This document shows positions 33,344-40,218 of a stretch of DNA of 40,218 nt, in pieces. A program made the position numbers and the translations under genes. Position 1 is the stretch's first letter, and every line of letters starts with the position of its first letter. The stretch covers positions 1-40,218 of the forward strand of contig NZ_JANJUE010000018.1 in NCBI RefSeq assembly GCF_024710765.1, read 5' to 3'. The stretch comes from Pseudoxanthomonas sp. GTDB lineage: Bacteria; Pseudomonadota; Gammaproteobacteria; Xanthomonadales; Xanthomonadaceae. The notes under the pieces are model-generated. The model saw nothing but the letters and a program-made list of their open reading frames with translations, made no database searches and was not told the origin of the DNA.

Positions 33344-34045
33344 TCAGGCTGGCTTTTTCGAAAGCCGAAGCGCCCAGAACCACTGGAATGCCAGGGTCGC
33401 GACAAGCATCGCAACAGGAACGAAGATTCGCGACACCGGGACGACTTCAAACCACTCAAGCCCCAGATACCAACGATAGGCAAAAATCGGAACCATCAAG
33501 AAGCCCAAACCGCATATCGCGATTTCCGGATCATTCCGCCTTCCCATCAGGAAGCGGAACCCGCGCTCGGGGACGCCGAACAACCGCCCCAGCAATCCCG
33601 AAGGCCCAGGCTCGCGCACCCTGTCTTCATACCACCTCAGCCTGATTATCAGATTCATCCAGATCATGACTGATGTGAACACGAGAAAGACCTGGGCGCT
33701 CCCCCCAAGCAGCAGAACCACATCCACGCTGATTCCCGCATCCAGAAGCGTGCGCGCCAACGGGTTGGCTTCATGCTCCAGATCCGGGGAATGAACTAGG
33801 GTCGCGCAAACGTCGAAGACCGCTCCCCCAACGATGAATGCGATTCCTGCGACCAGCAACGGGCTGACACGGCCATCTTTCCACTTTCGACAGAACCCGA
33901 GGGTCAGGAGCGCGCCGGCCACAAGCCCCAGGAAGCCGCACGCCATCAGGACCATCTTTGCATTTTGGGGCCCATCGAATATGCATGCCCCGATCAAGAT
34001 GGCGGTAAACCCCGCGGCGACGTAAAACATTCGATAAAAATTCAT
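33344..34045 (-). CDS. Polytopic membrane protein of unknown function, linked to the double-glycine peptide gene
   Basis: I do not recognise a firm family. The protein has 233 residues; the ATG at 34045 is preferred over 34057 because GGGGG lies 5 bases before it. About six hydrophobic segments can be seen, near residues 6-23, 30-52, 62-83, 105-130, 177-197 and 208-228. In the third, a conserved-looking pattern Asp78 ... Glu92-x-Asn94-Pro95 (FDVCATLVHS, then EHEANPLART) recalls DUF5658-type membrane proteins, a weak resemblance. Its GC content is visibly below that of its neighbours. It starts 70 bp after the peptide stop on the same strand, so it is probably cotranscribed; an immunity, export or maturation role is a guess. 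Its 3' end has GGCTTT-TTCG-AAAGCC (33351-33366). Confidence 0.75.
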   Translation of the reverse strand: MNFYRMFYVAAGFTAILIGACIFDGPQNAKMVLMACGFLGLVAGALLTLGFCRKWKDGRVSPLLVAGIAFIVGGAVFDVCATLVHSPDLEHEANPLARTLLDAGISVDVVLLLGGSAQVFLVFTSVMIWMNLIIRLRWYEDRVREPGPSGLLGRLFGVPERGFRFLMGRRNDPEIAICGLGFLMVPIFAYRWYLGLEWFEVVPVSRIFVPVAMLVATLAFQWFWALRLSKKPA

Positions 34046-34115
34046 TTCCGCCCCCATGCAAGATCATCCCCGCCATGCGAACGGCATAGCGGGGATGGAA
34101 CGCGGACAGAGCTGC

Positions 34116-34274
34116 TTACTCCGGAACAACCTCGGTATCCGAGGGCTTCTCCCCCTTTCGCAGCCCGCCGGTGGTAGCGCACCCGTCGGTCGCCAGCGCA
34201 ATGCCAATCGCGATCAAGGCGGGGAAGAAACCACCCCCGACTTCTTCGACTTCTTTCGTTGTCAATTCACGCAT
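34116..34274 (-). CDS. Small peptide with double-glycine (bacteriocin-type) leader
   Basis: The product has 52 residues. The leader MRELTTKEVEEVGGG fits the pattern of peptides cleaved after a double glycine by peptidase-containing ABC transporters (LTxxEVxxVxGG). The mature part would begin FFPALIAIGIALATDGCATT, a hydrophobic stretch, and end in a charged tail (LRKGEKPSDTEVVPE). The ATG at 34274 is chosen: AGGA lies 8 bases before it, whereas the ATG at 34280 is only 2 bases from it, and MREL is the usual opening of such leaders. The frame remains open to 34409 without good starts. It could be a class II-type microcin, a signalling peptide or a RiPP precursor. No transporter or modifying enzyme is in the window. 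Confidence 0.7.
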   Translation of the reverse strand: MRELTTKEVEEVGGGFFPALIAIGIALATDGCATTGGLRKGEKPSDTEVVPE

Positions 34275-34280
34275 TTCCAT

Positions 34281-34646
34281 GTTCCTTTCGAATGGCGCAA
34301 ACCTGCGCCCGGGCTCTGGCCAAGACCGCGAACCATCATTCGCGCCAACCAGGGCCCTCTTTTCCATGTCGTTCATCGAAACGTCAACTAACATTGAAAT
34401 TTGACCCACGAATCAACAGTCGACAAGCGTCGCTCTTGAAACTCCAAATCCGCCATCACTGAAATCTTATAAATAATTGTTCTTGGCATTTTCCTCCAAG
34501 AAAAATCGACTTCATATCGCCATCAACAGGCAATCAGAATGGATGAATGGCAAACAGTTGTTTCAGCTTGAACGTCAATGTTAATTGCATCATTGCGCAA
34601 ACAAGGACTAGCCTCGCTATCGTTCCTCCACTCTTGAGCAAACGAT
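34281..34646. other. AT-rich divergent intergenic region of the accessory island
   Basis: This 366-bp stretch separates the peptide gene (minus) from the Cro/CI-type regulator (plus) and should hold both promoters. G+C is much lower than in the rest of the window: 22 of 60 bases in 34441-34500. I find no convincing paired -35/-10 elements and no clear long palindrome. A short open frame (34388-34489) lies within. Confidence 0.5.
34388..34489 (-). CDS. Possible 33-residue leader ORF upstream of the peptide gene
   Basis: ATG at 34489 is directly preceded by a strong ribosome site (TTGGAGGAAA, only 3 bases from GGAGG). It translates to MPRTIIYKISVMADLEFQER and 13 more residues ending in Cys, then TAG at 34390. 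The composition is ordinary and no family is recognised. It lies upstream of the double-glycine peptide on the same strand, so it might be a leader or an extra small gene; the short spacing and AT-rich DNA make chance quite possible. Confidence 0.22.
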   Translation of the reverse strand: MPRTIIYKISVMADLEFQERRLSTVDSWVKFQC

Positions 34647-35015
34647 ATGAAACTCACTTCGCGCATTCGCCAGGCACGTCATCACGCCGGTTTTTCCCAG
34701 CAGGAAATGTCCGGACGCATCGGGGTCACCCGTGGCGCGGTGGCGAACTGGGAATCGCACGGCGACATCGCGCCGACGGTGGCCCACATGCTGGAACTGG
34801 CGCGCCTGACCGGCGTCAATTTCGAATGGCTGGCTACCGGCCAGGGGGCGATGACCGCTGCGGAAAGTGCCTCCGGCGATGACCGGCTGGCGGGCGACGT
34901 CGTCCGCGACGGCGACGAGCGCTGGCTGCTGCAGTTGTTCCGCGAAGTGCCGAAGCGGCAGCGTCCGCTGCTGCTGGATGTCGTCGAGGTGCACGCGCGC
35001 AAGCGGCAGGCGTGA
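34647..35015 (+). CDS. Cro/CI (XRE)-type transcriptional regulator
   Basis: The protein has 122 residues. The N-terminal helix-turn-helix runs from about residue 6 to 60: SRIRQARHHAGFSQQEMSGR, IGVTRGAVANWESHGDIAPT, then HMLELARLTGVNFEWLATGQ. The last 60 residues (DDRLAGDVVRDGDERWLLQL, then FREVPKRQRPLLLDVVEVHA) have no known domain and could mediate dimerisation. It resembles phage-type repressors but no other phage gene is present. It faces away from the double-glycine peptide and could control it. Ribosome site is weak. Confidence 0.88.
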   Translation: MKLTSRIRQARHHAGFSQQEMSGRIGVTRGAVANWESHGDIAPTVAHMLELARLTGVNFEWLATGQGAMTAAESASGDDRLAGDVVRDGDERWLLQLFREVPKRQRPLLLDVVEVHARKRQA

Positions 35016-35070
35016 TTCCACCCGCATGCCCGCATTCTCGTGCGGGCGCGCCAAGTGCAGACCGTTGTTT

Positions 35071-35796
35071 CTACCTGGATGCCCGCAGGGCTTCCTGCTC
35101 GGCCAGCGTCAACGCGACATTGTCGCGCAGGTAGGCGGGCTCCACGCGCTCCGGCACGACGGTTTCCCCGCGCGCGTAGGCCAGCGATGCCAGCTGCGCG
35201 AGATCCGAGGCATGCGGCAGGACCTGCGCGTCCACGCTGGCCAGGTGCGGTTGCAGGCGTGCCTGCAGCGCACCATCGAGTGCGGCGAAACCGGTACCGG
35301 CGCCATGCCAGCGACCGTCCTCGTCCGGCAGCGTGACCGCATCGGGCACGCAGACGGTTTCTTCCGACAACGCGATCAGATCCGCGCCGTCACGCATGAA
35401 CGCGCCCGCATAGACTTCACCCATGCGCGCATCAATCGCCGCCAGGATCCGCTGTTTCGAACCGGGCGGCTCGGTTGCGTAGGGCAACACCAGCGACGCC
35501 GCCACCACCTTGAGGGTGGAGATCGGCACGATCGGCCTGTCCAGCGCCATCGCGATGCCCTGCGCCAGCGCGATCGCCAGGCGCACGCCGGTGAATGCGC
35601 CGGGGCCGCGGCTGATGGCGATGGCGTCCAGATCCGAGCGCGCCACACCGGCATCGGCCAGCAGCGCCTCCGCCCACGGCAGCGCCAGTTCCGCGTGGCG
35701 GCGTGGCGCGATCTCGAAGCGCTCGCGCACCTCGCCATCCAGGTACAGCGCGACCGAACAGGCTTCGGTGGCGGTCTCGAACGCAAGCAGCTTCAT
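35071..35796 (-). CDS. tsaB: tRNA threonylcarbamoyladenosine biosynthesis protein TsaB
   Basis: The protein has 241 residues, MKLLAFETATEACSVALYLD onwards. The ASKHA-fold motifs of TsaB are present: ETATEACSVAL, RRHAELALPWAEALL, AISRGPGAFTGVRLAIALAQ and IDARMGEVYAGAF. TsaB dimerises with TsaD to make the t6A37 modification of ANN-decoding tRNAs. Its ATG overlaps the helicase stop by 4 bp (ATGA), so it is translated with yoaA. The C-terminal PAYLRDNVALTLAEQEAL is typical of the gammaproteobacterial protein. The frame open upstream is a shadow of yoaA. Confidence 0.95.
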   Translation of the reverse strand: MKLLAFETATEACSVALYLDGEVRERFEIAPRRHAELALPWAEALLADAGVARSDLDAIAISRGPGAFTGVRLAIALAQGIAMALDRPIVPISTLKVVAASLVLPYATEPPGSKQRILAAIDARMGEVYAGAFMRDGADLIALSEETVCVPDAVTLPDEDGRWHGAGTGFAALDGALQARLQPHLASVDAQVLPHASDLAQLASLAYARGETVVPERVEPAYLRDNVALTLAEQEALRASR

Positions 35797-37793
35797 GACA
35801 GGTCCATCTCCCTCTGGCCGACCGATTCTGGCGCAAAGAACGCCTGTACGTCTTCCACCCGTCGGGTCCGCGCGAACGGCGGCAGCGAATCCAGGAACAC
35901 CCGGCCGTAGGACTTGCCCAGCAGGCGCGGGTCGCACAGCACCAGCACGCCGCGATCGGTCTCGCTGCGGATCAACCGGCCCACACCCTGCTTGAGCGCG
36001 ATCACCGCCTGCGGCAGCTGCTCGTCGCGGAACGGGTTGCCGCCATGCCGGCGGATCGCGTCCAGCCGGGCTTCGAACACCGGGTCGTCCGGGGCGGCGA
36101 ATGGAAGCTTGTCCACCACCACCACCGACAGGGCATCGCCGGCCACGTCCACGCCTTCTCGGAAACTGGCCGCTCCCAGCAACACGCCGTTGCCCGATTC
36201 GCGGAATTTCTGCAGCAGCAGCGCGCGCGGTGCTTCGCCCTGCACGAACAGCGGCCACGGTCCGCCGCGCAGCAGCTCCGCGGCCTCGCGCAGCGCACGA
36301 TGCGAGGCGAACAGCAGGAACGCGCGTCCCTGCGACGCCTGCAGCACCGGCTTCACCGCATCGATGACGGCTCGGCCGAAATCGCGCGAGCCTGGGTCCG
36401 GCAGGTTGCCGGGCAGATAGCACAACGCCTGTCGCGGCCAGTCGAACGGACTGGGCTGCAGCAGCGTGGGGGGATCCTCCAGGCCCAGGCGCTCGGCATA
36501 GTGTTCAAAGCGCCCGCCCACCGCCAGCGTCGCCGAAGTGAACACCCAGGCGGCGCGCGACTGCTCGCGGTGCTGGCGCAGGGGCGCCGATACGTCCAGC
36601 GGCGTGCGCTGGCAACGGAAGCCGCGCTGGGTGAGCTCGTACCAGAACACATCGCCGGCGTCGTCGTGTGCTCCGTCGTCATCGTCCTCGAAGCCGGGGA
36701 TCGCCTCGCCCTCGCCTTCACCCAGCCAGCGTGACAGCCGCGTGGACAGTTCGCGCGCGCGCGCGGCGCAGGCATCCAGGCCGATCGAGGCCTCGGCCAT
36801 GCCGACCACGCACTGGAACAGATCCGCCAGCGCTTCGACCACGTTGTCGAATCCCTCGCCTACCTCGACCTTGCCCAGCGCGCGCTCGCGGGTGCCGCGC
36901 ACCGGCAGGCCTTCCATCGCCAGCCGCAGGTCGCGCAGGGCCTGTTCCAGCCGCTGGACCGGCGCCTGCATCGCCGCGAGCGCGCCGGGCACGTCCTTGC
37001 ATTCGCCCAGGCAGTCGCGCGCGAGCTCCTGCAGCGGTCGCATGCCGAAGCCTTCACCGAAGAAGTTCGCCGCGAGTTCGGGCAACTGGTGCGCCTCGTC
37101 GATCACGAAAGCCTGCGCGCCCGGGAGGATCTCGCCGAAACCCTCCTGCTTCAGTGCCAGGTCGGCCAGCAACAGGTGGTGGTTGACCACCACCAGGTCG
37201 GCCGCCTGCGCGCGCTGGCGCGCCTGCACGACGAAGCAGTCCTCCCAGAACGGGCAGTCCGATCCCAGGCAGTTGTCCACCGTGGAGGTGACCATCGGCA
37301 GCAGGGGCGAGTCATCGGGCAGGGTCGCCATTTCGGCCATGTCGCCGAACTGGGTGCGTCCGGCCCACGCCACGACGCGCTGGAACTGGTCGACCTGCTC
37401 GCGCGAGGTGAAGCGCGGCTCGCCCTTGGCCTGCTCCAGCCGGTAGCGGCACAGGTAGTTGGCGCGTCCCTTCAGCAACGCGGACTTCAGGCCGACACCG
37501 AGCGCGTCGCGCACGCGCGGCAGATCCCGGTGATAGAGCTGGTCCTGCAGCGCGCGGGTACCGGTGGAGACGATCGTCTTCAGGCCGGACAGCAACGCCG
37601 GCACCAGATAGGCGAAGGTCTTGCCGGTACCGGTGCCGGCCTCGGCGATCAGCACGTCGCGCTGATCGAAGGCATCGGCGATCGCACGCGTCAGGCGCTG
37701 CTGCGCCTCGCGGGGAACGAAAGCATCGAGACGGCTGGCCAGGGCGCCGCCCTCGCTGAGGGCTTCGCAACTGGCTTGGGCAAGCTGTGACAT
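35793..37793 (-). CDS. yoaA: YoaA/DinG-family iron-sulfur ATP-dependent helicase
   Basis: The protein has 666 residues (E. coli YoaA 636). It is an XPD-like superfamily 2 helicase. Walker A is EAGTGTGKT (51-59), the Fe-S cysteines are Cys115, Cys175, Cys180 and Cys186, the DEAH box is at 232-235, and motif VI is QGVGRLIRSETDRG. DinG-family members unwind 5'-3' and act in repair and R-loop handling; E. coli YoaA works with the HolC clamp-loader subunit. Residues about 367-382 hold an acidic run (GFEDDDDGAHDDAGD). It lies 2 bp after the lipoprotein gene and overlaps tsaB. Confidence 0.93.
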   Translation of the reverse strand: MSQLAQASCEALSEGGALASRLDAFVPREAQQRLTRAIADAFDQRDVLIAEAGTGTGKTFAYLVPALLSGLKTIVSTGTRALQDQLYHRDLPRVRDALGVGLKSALLKGRANYLCRYRLEQAKGEPRFTSREQVDQFQRVVAWAGRTQFGDMAEMATLPDDSPLLPMVTSTVDNCLGSDCPFWEDCFVVQARQRAQAADLVVVNHHLLLADLALKQEGFGEILPGAQAFVIDEAHQLPELAANFFGEGFGMRPLQELARDCLGECKDVPGALAAMQAPVQRLEQALRDLRLAMEGLPVRGTRERALGKVEVGEGFDNVVEALADLFQCVVGMAEASIGLDACAARARELSTRLSRWLGEGEGEAIPGFEDDDDGAHDDAGDVFWYELTQRGFRCQRTPLDVSAPLRQHREQSRAAWVFTSATLAVGGRFEHYAERLGLEDPPTLLQPSPFDWPRQALCYLPGNLPDPGSRDFGRAVIDAVKPVLQASQGRAFLLFASHRALREAAELLRGGPWPLFVQGEAPRALLLQKFRESGNGVLLGAASFREGVDVAGDALSVVVVDKLPFAAPDDPVFEARLDAIRRHGGNPFRDEQLPQAVIALKQGVGRLIRSETDRGVLVLCDPRLLGKSYGRVFLDSLPPFARTRRVEDVQAFFAPESVGQREMDLS

Positions 37794-37795
37794 GC

Positions 37796-38404
37796 CTACA
37801 TTCTATTGATGCCGGGTACCGTGCAGGCGTCGAACCGCTGGCCGGCTTCGGCAATGGCGCGATCCAGCGCGGCCAGCTTCGCCGCCTGTTCGTCCAGTTG
37901 TGCCTGGTTGGGCCGCTTCAGCGGCGCCGACGCCAGTTCGCGGCGACGCTCGCGCACCTGGCGCACGGTCTCCCAATGCCGCCGGCACAACGGACCGACC
38001 GCGGAACCCAGCCCGGTCGCGCGCGCGGCGAACTGCTCGGCCTGGTCGGGCTCGCCCTGTGCGAGCGCGACTTCGGCGCGTTCCTGCAGCACCGCCGGAT
38101 CGTCGGCGACGATGCCCAGCGCCAGGTCCAGCGCGGCGGCGGCGGCGGCGGGATTGCCCGCCGTCATGGCCTTGTCCGCGGTCGCGCGCAGATCCTCGAC
38201 CTCCGGATCGCGCAGCGGCTGGACGTTGAGCTCGCGATCATCGCCGCCCTGCGCGGCCTTGTGCACTGCCGCCAGCATCTGCGCCGGCGTGCGCACGGCG
38301 ACCGCGGGTGCTTCGGGTTCCGGTGGCGCGGTGACGCAGGCGGCCAATGAAAACATGGCGATGACCAGGACGGTGGTGCGGGGGAACAACAACTTCATCT
38401 TCAT
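37796..38404 (-). CDS. TPR-like lipoprotein coupled to the PBP1b gene (possible LpoP-type activator)
   Basis: The protein has 202 residues. The start at 38404 overlaps the PBP1b stop in an ATGA junction. Signal FSLAAC gives a lipobox Cys23, then a Pro/Ala-rich linker. Residues about 75-135 form two helix-turn-helix repeats of TPR type (AMTAGNPAAAAAALDLALGI, then DDPAVLQERAEVALAQGEPD and QAEQFAARATG), followed by a long C-terminal helix pair with Cys. In P. aeruginosa the TPR lipoprotein LpoP, encoded beside ponB, activates PBP1b; the operon position, size and fold here agree. Homology to LpoP was not tested and the function is inferred. Confidence 0.8.
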   Translation of the reverse strand: MKMKLLFPRTTVLVIAMFSLAACVTAPPEPEAPAVAVRTPAQMLAAVHKAAQGGDDRELNVQPLRDPEVEDLRATADKAMTAGNPAAAAAALDLALGIVADDPAVLQERAEVALAQGEPDQAEQFAARATGLGSAVGPLCRRHWETVRQVRERRRELASAPLKRPNQAQLDEQAAKLAALDRAIAEAGQRFDACTVPGINRM

Positions 38405-40218
38405 GGCGGTGATGCGGGTGGGGGAGTGTCTTCGGCGGCAGGCGCCTCGTCGGGTTTCCGATCCAGGCCGAACCAGCTGCGCCAGCCGCCGCTTTCTTCT
38501 TCCGGCATCGGGGTTTCGATCACGCAGGCGCTGTAGGCGGGCGCGAAGCCGGCCACGAACGGCAACTGGCGCGCGCCGGGGCAGCCGGGATCGGTGGTGT
38601 TGGAACCCACCACCCATTGCCAGTCCAGGCCCTTGCCGGACACGTTGAGCGGCGCGCTGGGCAGGCGCGCGAACAGGTTCGACCACACCCGCATGCCGCC
38701 GGTGGCGCCCTGCAGGCCGGTCTGTTCGTTCTTGTCGTTGCCCATCCAGACCACCGCGAGGTGATCGCCGGTATAGCCGGCGTACCAGCTGTCACGGCCA
38801 TCGTTGCTGGTGCCGGTCTTGCCGGCCGACTGCAAGCGACCCAGGCCGTCGCCGAGCAGTCGCCGGCCGGTACCGTTGCTCACCACTTCCTGCAGCGCCA
38901 CGCTGATCAGGTTGGCGGCGATGGAATCACCTTCCTGCGCGGGCGCGGGTGTCTTGTCGTAGCGCTTGAGCAGCTTGCCGTTGGGATCCAGCACGCCGCG
39001 CACCGCGTGCAACGGCTGGATTTCGCCACCCGAGGCGAGGAACTGGTACAGCTGCGCGATCGCATAGGGGCTCTGATCGGTCGAACCGAGGATGAGCGCC
39101 GGATTGGCGTCGGCCTTGACGCCGGCCAGCACGCGCAGCAGTTCGGCCAGCCGTTCCGGATCCACCTTCATGCCGATGCGCACGGTGGCCTGGTTGTACG
39201 AGCGCGCGAGCGCGTCGATCAGGCGCACGGTGCCGTGGCTACGGTTGTCCGCGTTGCCCGGCGTCCAGCGCCGGTTGCGCCCCAGTTGCACGGTGACCGG
39301 CGAATCATCGACCCAACTGGCCAGCGAATAGGTATCCGGTTGTGCAAGCGCGAGCAGGTATACGAACGGCTTGAGCAGCGAACCGACCGGGCGCTGCGCT
39401 TCCACCGCGCGATTGAAACCCGGCTGCGACACATCGCGGCTTCCCACCACCGCCAACACGTCGCCGTCATGCACGTCGGTCACCACCACGCCGGCCTGCA
39501 GCGGCGGCCGGCGTTTGTTCTCCAGCGCCTTGATCGTGCGGGTGACCGCGCCTTCGGCGTAAGCCTGCGCGGAGGGCGACATGCCGGTCAACACGCTCAG
39601 GCCGGCGCCCTGCAGCGCGCTTTCCGGATAGTCGCGCGCCAGTTGCCGGCGGACCAGGTCCACATAGGCGGGGAAACGGTTGGCCGCCGCCATGCCGGGA
39701 GTCTGGGTGACGCCCAGCGGCGCGGCCAGCGCGCGCTTGTATTCCTTCTCGTCGATGAGCTGCGTTTCCAGCAGCTTGCCCAGCACGAAATCGCGACGCC
39801 CCTTCGCCCGCTCCGGGTTGCGGCGCGGATCGTAATAGGAAGGTCCCTTCACCATGCCGATCAGCAGCGCGACCTGTTCGGTGGTCAGCGAATTCAGATC
39901 CCGGCCGAACCAGAACTCGGCGCCCGCGGCAACGCCGTGGATGGCCTGGCTGCCACGCTGGCCGAGATATACCTGGTTGAAATAGGCCTCCAGGATCGTG
40001 CTCTTGTCGTAGCGCGCCTCCAGGATCAGCGCGAACAGGATTTCATTGAACTTGCGCGAGGGCGTGACTTCCTTGCCGATGCCCAGCAGGCCGCTGCGGG
40101 CCAATTGCTGGGTCAACGTGCTGGCGCCCTGGCGGGTCTCGCCACCGGAACGCAGGGTCACCCAGACCGCGCGCGCGATGCCGCTCAGATCGATGCCGTG
40201 GTGATCCTTGAAGTCGCG
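38401..40218 (-). CDS. mrcB: Bifunctional penicillin-binding protein 1b (5' end outside the window)
   Basis: At least 605 residues are visible, from RDFKDHHGID at the right edge to the stop at 38401. This is a class A PBP: the glycosyltransferase (GT51) shows part of motif 1 (FKDHHGID, its catalytic Glu just beyond the edge), motif 2 GASTLTQQLARSG, and SRKFNEILFALILEARYDKS with AYFNQVYLGQRGSQAIHGVA. The transpeptidase has SLLK (Ser codon 39379-39381), ARSYNQATV as the SxN motif and GKTGTSNDGRDSWYAGYTGD (Lys codon 38818-38820). It polymerises and cross-links peptidoglycan in the periplasm. The tail is acidic and Pro-rich. It starts an operon continuing with the lipoprotein, yoaA and tsaB. Confidence 0.95.
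   Translation of the reverse strand, partial: RDFKDHHGIDLSGIARAVWVTLRSGGETRQGASTLTQQLARSGLLGIGKEVTPSRKFNEILFALILEARYDKSTILEAYFNQVYLGQRGSQAIHGVAAGAEFWFGRDLNSLTTEQVALLIGMVKGPSYYDPRRNPERAKGRRDFVLGKLLETQLIDEKEYKRALAAPLGVTQTPGMAAANRFPAYVDLVRRQLARDYPESALQGAGLSVLTGMSPSAQAYAEGAVTRTIKALENKRRPPLQAGVVVTDVHDGDVLAVVGSRDVSQPGFNRAVEAQRPVGSLLKPFVYLLALAQPDTYSLASWVDDSPVTVQLGRNRRWTPGNADNRSHGTVRLIDALARSYNQATVRIGMKVDPERLAELLRVLAGVKADANPALILGSTDQSPYAIAQLYQFLASGGEIQPLHAVRGVLDPNGKLLKRYDKTPAPAQEGDSIAANLISVALQEVVSNGTGRRLLGDGLGRLQSAGKTGTSNDGRDSWYAGYTGDHLAVVWMGNDKNEQTGLQGATGGMRVWSNLFARLPSAPLNVSGKGLDWQWVVGSNTTDPGCPGARQLPFVAGFAPAYSACVIETPMPEEESGGWRSWFGLDRKPDEAPAAEDTPPPASPP

Noticed and set aside
34275-34409. A 97-residue version of the double-glycine peptide
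   Set aside because: The extra 45 residues have no ribosome site and put the leader far from the N-terminus; the ATG at 34274 has AGGA at the proper distance.
33226-35016. The island as a prophage remnant because of its Cro/CI-type regulator
   Set aside because: No integrase, attachment-site repeat, capsid or lysis gene is seen; a single repressor-like protein is not enough.

Overview
The window comes from the chromosome of a GC-rich gammaproteobacterium, most likely a member of the Xanthomonadaceae/Lysobacteraceae (Lysobacter, Luteimonas, Xanthomonas and relatives). The signs are a pil-chp chemosensory operon of the Xylella/Xanthomonas type (pilG-pilI-pilJ-pilL-chpB-chpC) divergent from gshB-tonB, an intergenic GGGATTCGGGATT-type repeat familiar from this family, and the overall gene repertoire. 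This assignment is inferred from gene content; no rRNA gene is present.

Layout. 1-840: the start of a YafY/WYL-type regulator facing away from a dimeric alpha/beta-barrel-like gene, with a perfect operator-like palindrome between them. 924-4313 (minus): two TPM-domain genes, lemA, a terC-family gene and dgkA. 4516-6257: an SGNH lipoprotein and two VOC (glyoxalase-fold) genes. 6288-12670 (minus): an ECF-like sigma factor, a MacA/MacB-type ABC export system split into three genes, and a two-component pair. 12797-15194: a DMT-like membrane protein, a TetR regulator divergent from a flavodoxin-like oxidoreductase, and Mpo1-like and YnfA-like membrane proteins. 15229-17412 (minus): mazG, cysQ and nudE, an overlapping group of nucleotide hydrolases. 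17475-19603 (plus): bioA-rsmE. 19640-19990: an EF-hand protein.

20132-31171 (minus) is the chemosensory operon for twitching motility: pilG (response regulator), pilI (CheW), pilJ (receptor), a 2041-residue pilL/chpA hybrid kinase, a CheB-like chpB that has lost its catalytic serine and its phospho-acceptor aspartate, and chpC (CheW). No pilH and no methyltransferase (pilK) is present, so the adaptation branch looks absent or rewired. Divergent from it are gshB and a tonB-like gene.

33226-35016 is a small accessory island with AT-rich DNA. It holds a 52-residue peptide with a double-glycine (bacteriocin-type) leader, a polytopic membrane protein just downstream, and a divergent Cro/CI-type regulator. 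This is the best candidate here for something undescribed. 35071-40218 (minus) is a tightly overlapping operon: a bifunctional penicillin-binding protein (PBP1b, 5' end outside the window), a small TPR-like lipoprotein that could be its activator, a YoaA/DinG helicase, and tsaB. No tRNA, rRNA, CRISPR array, integrase or transposase was seen.
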